From Dugong dugon (taxonomy: Eukaryota > Chordata > Mammalia > Sirenia > Dugongidae): DNA of 64,000 bases. Location: contig CM057475.1 in NCBI GenBank assembly GCA_030035585.1, forward strand, positions 1,745,501 through 1,809,500. The letters are read 5' to 3'. Shown piece after piece: positions 60,045 to 64,000 of this stretch. The stretch's first letter is position 1; each line of letters opens with the position of its first letter. A model generated the notes under the pieces. The model was not told where the DNA came from. It made no database searches and worked only from the letters and a program-made list of their open reading frames with translations. The translations under genes were made by a program, and so were the position numbers.

Positions 60045-60630
60045 AGTTATGGTTAAGGTGTGTATCAGCTTGGCTGGGCCATGGTTCTCAGTGGTTTGAC
60101 GGTTATGTAATGATGTAGTTTGGCAGTTATGTAATGATGCAGTTATCCTCCATTTTGCCATAAAATGTAATCACTTCCATGATGTGATCTGATATGATAA
60201 GACAATCAATTGTAAGGAGAGTTTCCTCGGGTGTGTGGCCTGCATCCAAGATATATGGATGTTCTAACAAAGCTCACTGGCTTTTGCTCACTCTGGATCT
60301 GACATCCAGCCTGTCATCATCTGACCTCTGGTTCTTGGGACCTGAGCCAGAGGCCTGCCATATTGCCTGCTGATCTTGGGATTCATAGGCCTCTGCAACC
60401 TGTGAACCAGTAGCCTGTCTTCTTACCTGCTGATCTTGGGTTCGTTAGGCCCTGCAGCTATGTGAGTCAGGAGAAGCCTCCAGCCTGACGCTTGACCCAC
60501 GGACTTGGGACTTGCCAGCCTTTACAACCACGTGAGCCATTTCCTTGAGATAAATCTCTCTCTCATTCTCCCCCCACCCCATATATACACTTTATTGGTT
60601 TTGCTTCTCTAGAGAACCCAGACTAAGACA
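60045..60630 (+). mobile_element. ERVL (MLT2-like) solo LTR
   Basis: AGTTATGGTTAAGGTGTGTATC (TG decayed) to CCCAGACTAAGACA, with ATAAATCTCTCTCTC near the 3' end. Exact ATGTT at 60040-60044 and 60631-60635. Confidence 0.9.
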
Positions 60631-60954
60631 ATGTTCCTGTGATTTTCATCTGCAAAGTCATTTTATCAGTAGAGACTCTATACTGTATAGTACTGTCATC
60701 CCTGCCCCACCCCCTACCCCCACAAAGAGTTTTGTAATTTGGTTGACCATTGAATTCATGCAGTTCATTCAGAGTGAATTCATGGAAACAACATAGATGT
60801 CCTTTGAAAGCATCAGTGCAGTCTGCTCTTTGTTGAAAACGGACTGAAAACTTGGCTTGCATGGGGTCATATACTGACACCCACATCCCTAATCACTTTC
60901 TCTCTTGAGTTACAGGCCACTTTTAGTAGTTAGGGAACACACTTTTGAAAGAAG

Positions 60955-61130
60955 CAGAGAGTACAGTCTCTGAGCTCAGAAGAGCCCAAGGTCCCAGGCC
61001 CCAGCTTTCTACTTGCCACCCCTGTGATCTTGGGCGCTGTTCCAATTTCCTTTGGCCTCAAGGGTAAACTGAGGAAATAAAACCTGTTCAGCTGGGCAGC
61101 TGTGAGGGGCTCAATAAGTGCTTCCTGTTT
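60955..61130 (+). repeat. MIR
   Basis: CCACCCCTGTGATCTTGGGC, AACTGAGGAAATAAAACC and GTGAGGGGCTCAATAAGTGC. Confidence 0.75.
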
Positions 61131-61459
61131 AATTGACCAGGACACAGAATTTTTATTTTTAAATACAGGTATTCACCTTCATTTTTCTCTGCTTAAATCT
61201 CTCTGCAATGATAGTAAGGATTAAGGTTTATTTAAACATATAATTAAAGAGTTTTTGAAATACTTTTTTGTTCTGCTGCTGATTTACTTTTCTCAAAACT
61301 GTTCGCCATTACATTCAATGTTAATTTGAGTTTGAAGGAAATTCTTAACAGGATTGCAGAAGCTCTAATTTCCCAAATTATTGAGTTAATGTTTGAGGAA
61401 ACTGTTTTAAGGAGCAGAGAGGTTATGTTGATGACAGCTGGGATAATGTAAAAGGTGCC

Positions 61460-61565
61460 AAACAGTTTAACTTTTTCCAGTTCACTTAACCTTTCTGTGA
61501 CTCATTTTCTTTGGCCTGGGTAATCTCTGCATCTAAAATTCTGTGATCTTGAGATCAGCAGAGGA
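61460..61565 (+). repeat. MIR fragment
   Basis: CAGTTCACTTAACCTTTCTGTGACTC corresponds to the MIR core. Confidence 0.6.
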
Positions 61566-61809
61566 TGGTTAGAACCCACAGTTCAACTACCTCGAAGGGG
61601 ATGTTTGTAGCCTGTATAGTTGAAAACAAGTGGAATCCTGTGAAACAGCCAATGTTTGACTGTTTTGACTAATACAGGAGAAAACTTCATTTGGTTTAAC
61701 CCAATACTTGCAACCTAGGAGTAATGCTTTGCTAAGAATCATGAGAAGCTAAAAGGGCCTTGAACTAATTATCGTTGTTGCCTTGATACCAATTACACTT
61801 TAGAAATGA

Positions 61810-61985
61810 GATTAAGACTCACATTTACTAACTGTTACCTTGTATGTATGTGCCAGGCACTATGCTGAGTGCTTTACTATCATCCCCATTTTACAGATGA
61901 AGACATGGAAGCACAGAGAACTTGATGAGCGGATGTTCATGATCACAGAGACTGAAAAGCTGATGAGGCTGAAGGAGCGGTGCTG
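61810..61985 (-). repeat. MIR
   Basis: GTGCCAGGCACTATGCTGAGTGC and CCCCATTTTACAGATGAAGACATGG, antisense MIR. Confidence 0.85.
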
Positions 61986-62264
61986 GTGCTGGTGACACCC
62001 CTCTTCTATCTCAGTCTTTTCAGTGAGTGTGAGTACAAGCTCACTGCAGTTTTTGAAACAATTTCCTTTTCTGTGTTAAAGGGTTATCTTCGTAAGGTGC
62101 AATTATAACATCACTGTGATGCAACAATCTGAAAATTAAAGTCATTTGTTAGAGCCCTTTCACATGTTGTGCCTGACTCACCAGCTGAGTAGATTTTTCT
62201 AGTTGACCTTGCTGTGGCCATTGGAATCAACTGTTAGATGGAAGTGTGATTATAGCTATGAAAT

Positions 62265-62714
62265 GTTTGATGGTTAAGGTTGTGTGTCAACTTGGCTGGG
62301 CCATGATTCTCAGTGGTTTAACAGTTATGATGTAGTTTGGCAGTTACGTAATGAAGTACTTTGGAAGTTATGTTATGATGTAGTCATCCTCCTTTTTATG
62401 ATCCCATGTAGTCATCCTCTATTTTGTGATCTAACTTGAGCAGCTAATCAGTTGAAAGGGGAGTTTCCTTGGGGGTGTGGCCTGCATCCAGTATGTACAG
62501 ATGTTCTGGCAAAGCTTGCTCTCTCTGGATCACACATCCGACTCTGATTCCAGTTCTTGGGATATGAGCTAGCAGCCTTCTGCCTGACCTACCAGTTCTG
62601 GGTTTGTCAGCCCCTGCCAACACATAAGTCAGGAGAAGCCTCCAGCCTGATGCCTGACCCAAGGATTTGGGATTGACAGCCTTCACAAAAGCATGAGCCA
62701 TTTTCTTGAGATAA

Positions 62715-62762
<48 letters not shown>

Positions 62763-62816
62763 TTACATATACACATTTCACTGGTTTTTCTCTTTTAGAG
62801 AACCCAGACTAAGACA
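62265..62816 (+). mobile_element. ERVL (MLT2-like) LTR with TC/TA microsatellite
   Basis: TTTGATGGTTAAGGTTGTGTG to CCCAGACTAAGACA. A (TC)n(TA)n tract at 62718-62761 has expanded from the ATAAATCTCTCTC of the family 3' end. No clear flanking duplication. Confidence 0.85.
62718..62761. repeat. (TC)n(TA)n compound microsatellite
   Basis: About 11 TC units followed by about 11 TA units. Confidence 0.95.
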
Positions 62817-63184
62817 TTGAGCGAAAAACTCAAAGTATTTTCATTTATTAGAAAGTCGATCAGGTTTTGACACATTTGTATATAGATAACCCAGATAGAA
62901 TAACTAGGTAAATTTGTTGCTATGATAGGATAGATTCTGCAAAGTGGAAGTCCGCGTGTTTAGAACAAGTGCACATTTCTCTCTAACTCCATGGTGAGAT
63001 ACTTATTAGGGGAAGAATTATATTATTAATGTGATGCATTTAGCTGGCACTTAGAAAGTTTTGATGAAAGTGTCCTTAATTTAAAAAGCCATTCATTTTT
63101 CAGTGTAATTAGAACATCCTCTTGGAAGTTCAAAGATTTTACTGAGTTTTTTTAATCACCTCTTGATTGTACATGAGCATCTTT
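62817..63184. other. No feature seen
   Basis: AT-rich unique sequence. Confidence 0.5.
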
Positions 63185-64000
63185 TTTGTATTTTAGATGA
63201 AAGTTAACAGAGGAAATTAGTTTCTCATTAATACGCATATTGTTTTATGACATTTGTTGCCAACACCACAGCATGTCAACACTCTCCCATTCTTGACCTT
63301 GGGTTCCCCATTACAGTTCTCCTGTCCCCTCCTGCCTACTTGTCTTTGCCCCTGAACTGGTGTGCTCCTTTAGTTTCATTTTGTTTTATGGGCCTGTCTA
63401 ATCTTTGGCTGAAGGGTGAACCTCAGGAGTGACTTCAGTACTAAGTTAAAAGTGTGTCCGGGGGCCATACTCTCAGGGTTTCTCCAATCTCTGTCAGACC
63501 AGGAAGTCTGGTCTTTTTTATGAGTTAGAATTTTGTTCTACATTTTTCTCCAGCTCTATCTGGGACCCTGTATTGTGATCTCTGTCAGAGCAGTCGGTGG
63601 TCGTAGTCAGGCACCATCTAGTAGTGCTGGACTCGGTCTGGTGGAGGTTGTGGTACTTGCGGTCCATTAGTCCTTTGGACTAATCTTTCCCTTGTGTCTT
63701 TGGTTTTCTTCATTCTTCCTTGCTCCAGACGGGGTGGGACCATGGATTATCTCTGATGACTGCTCACAAGCTTTTAAGACTCCAGATGCTACTCACCAAA
63801 GTAGGATGTAGAACATTTTCTTTATTAACTATGCTGTGCCATTTGAGCTATATGTTCCCCGAGACCATGGTCCCCAGCACTCAAACCCAGTAAATCGGTC
63901 TCTGAGGGAGTTTGGATGTGTCCATGAAGCTTCCATAACTTTGCCTTGGTCTACTTGTGCTGACCTCCCCAGTATTGTGTACTTTCTTACCCTTCACCAA
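63185..64000 (-). mobile_element. L1 3' UTR, antisense, running off the window
   Basis: Begins ATTTTAGATGAAAGTTAACAGAGG (complement of the 3' terminus) and continues with the antisense 3' UTR seen elsewhere, for example CTTTGGCTGAAGGGTGAACC and GTGTACTTTCTTACCCTTCACC at the edge. Confidence 0.9.

Overview
The window is nuclear DNA from a placental mammal, almost certainly an afrotherian and most likely a paenungulate such as an elephant. The evidence is about two dozen copies of the tRNA-derived, RTE-tailed SINEs known as AfroSINEs, several copies of an afrotherian RTE-clade LINE, a lineage-specific L1 3' UTR, and MaLR/ERVL-type LTRs, on a background of ancient shared mammalian repeats (L2, MIR, a MER5A-like element, MLT1, old L1M). 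I find no host protein-coding gene, rRNA, tRNA or snRNA gene, and no convincing exon. Every long open frame lies in a retrotransposon or is a chance frame in non-coding repeat. The window reads as intergenic or deep intronic sequence built by successive retrotransposition.

Layout: 1-5.3 kb holds two consecutive L1 3' ends and an older L1, with SINE insertions. 5.4-8.8 kb is a DNA-transposon-like repeat and a long old L2 copy split by an LTR and a SINE. 8.8-9.8 kb is an LTR nested in another LTR. 10-15 kb has old L1, MIR and L2 remnants in unique sequence. 15.1-22.7 kb has a chimeric tRNA-Gly/RTE SINE, then a 5.9 kb L1 (5' UTR, broken ORF1, broken and internally deleted ORF2, 3' UTR) inserted into an older L1 tail with a 15-bp target-site duplication. 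22.7-34 kb is mostly unique sequence with SINEs, a 3' RTE fragment carrying an LTR, a solo LTR with recognisable TATA box and polyadenylation signal, and a hairpin of unknown origin near 31.7 kb. 34.3-38.9 kb has an LTR, a SINE, a 2.5 kb RTE, an L1 tail and an MLT1 LTR. 41.9-45.0 kb is a near-complete RTE. 45.2-47.7 kb is a thicket of SINEs and RTE derivatives. 48.9-52.8 kb is a three-level nest (SINE containing RTE containing LTR). 53-64 kb has SINEs, MIRs, five LTRs and an antisense L1 tail running off the window.

The elements are related through retrotransposition. The RTE LINE (endonuclease plus reverse transcriptase) and the SINEs share 3' ends and part of a body segment, as expected if the SINEs are parasites of the RTE machinery. 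A 0.4 kb deletion derivative of the RTE at 45.6 kb shows an intermediate architecture. All coding copies here carry stops, frameshifts or deletions, so none looks autonomous. Family names come from recognised motifs, not a database search, and boundaries are approximate unless a target-site duplication (TSD) is given.
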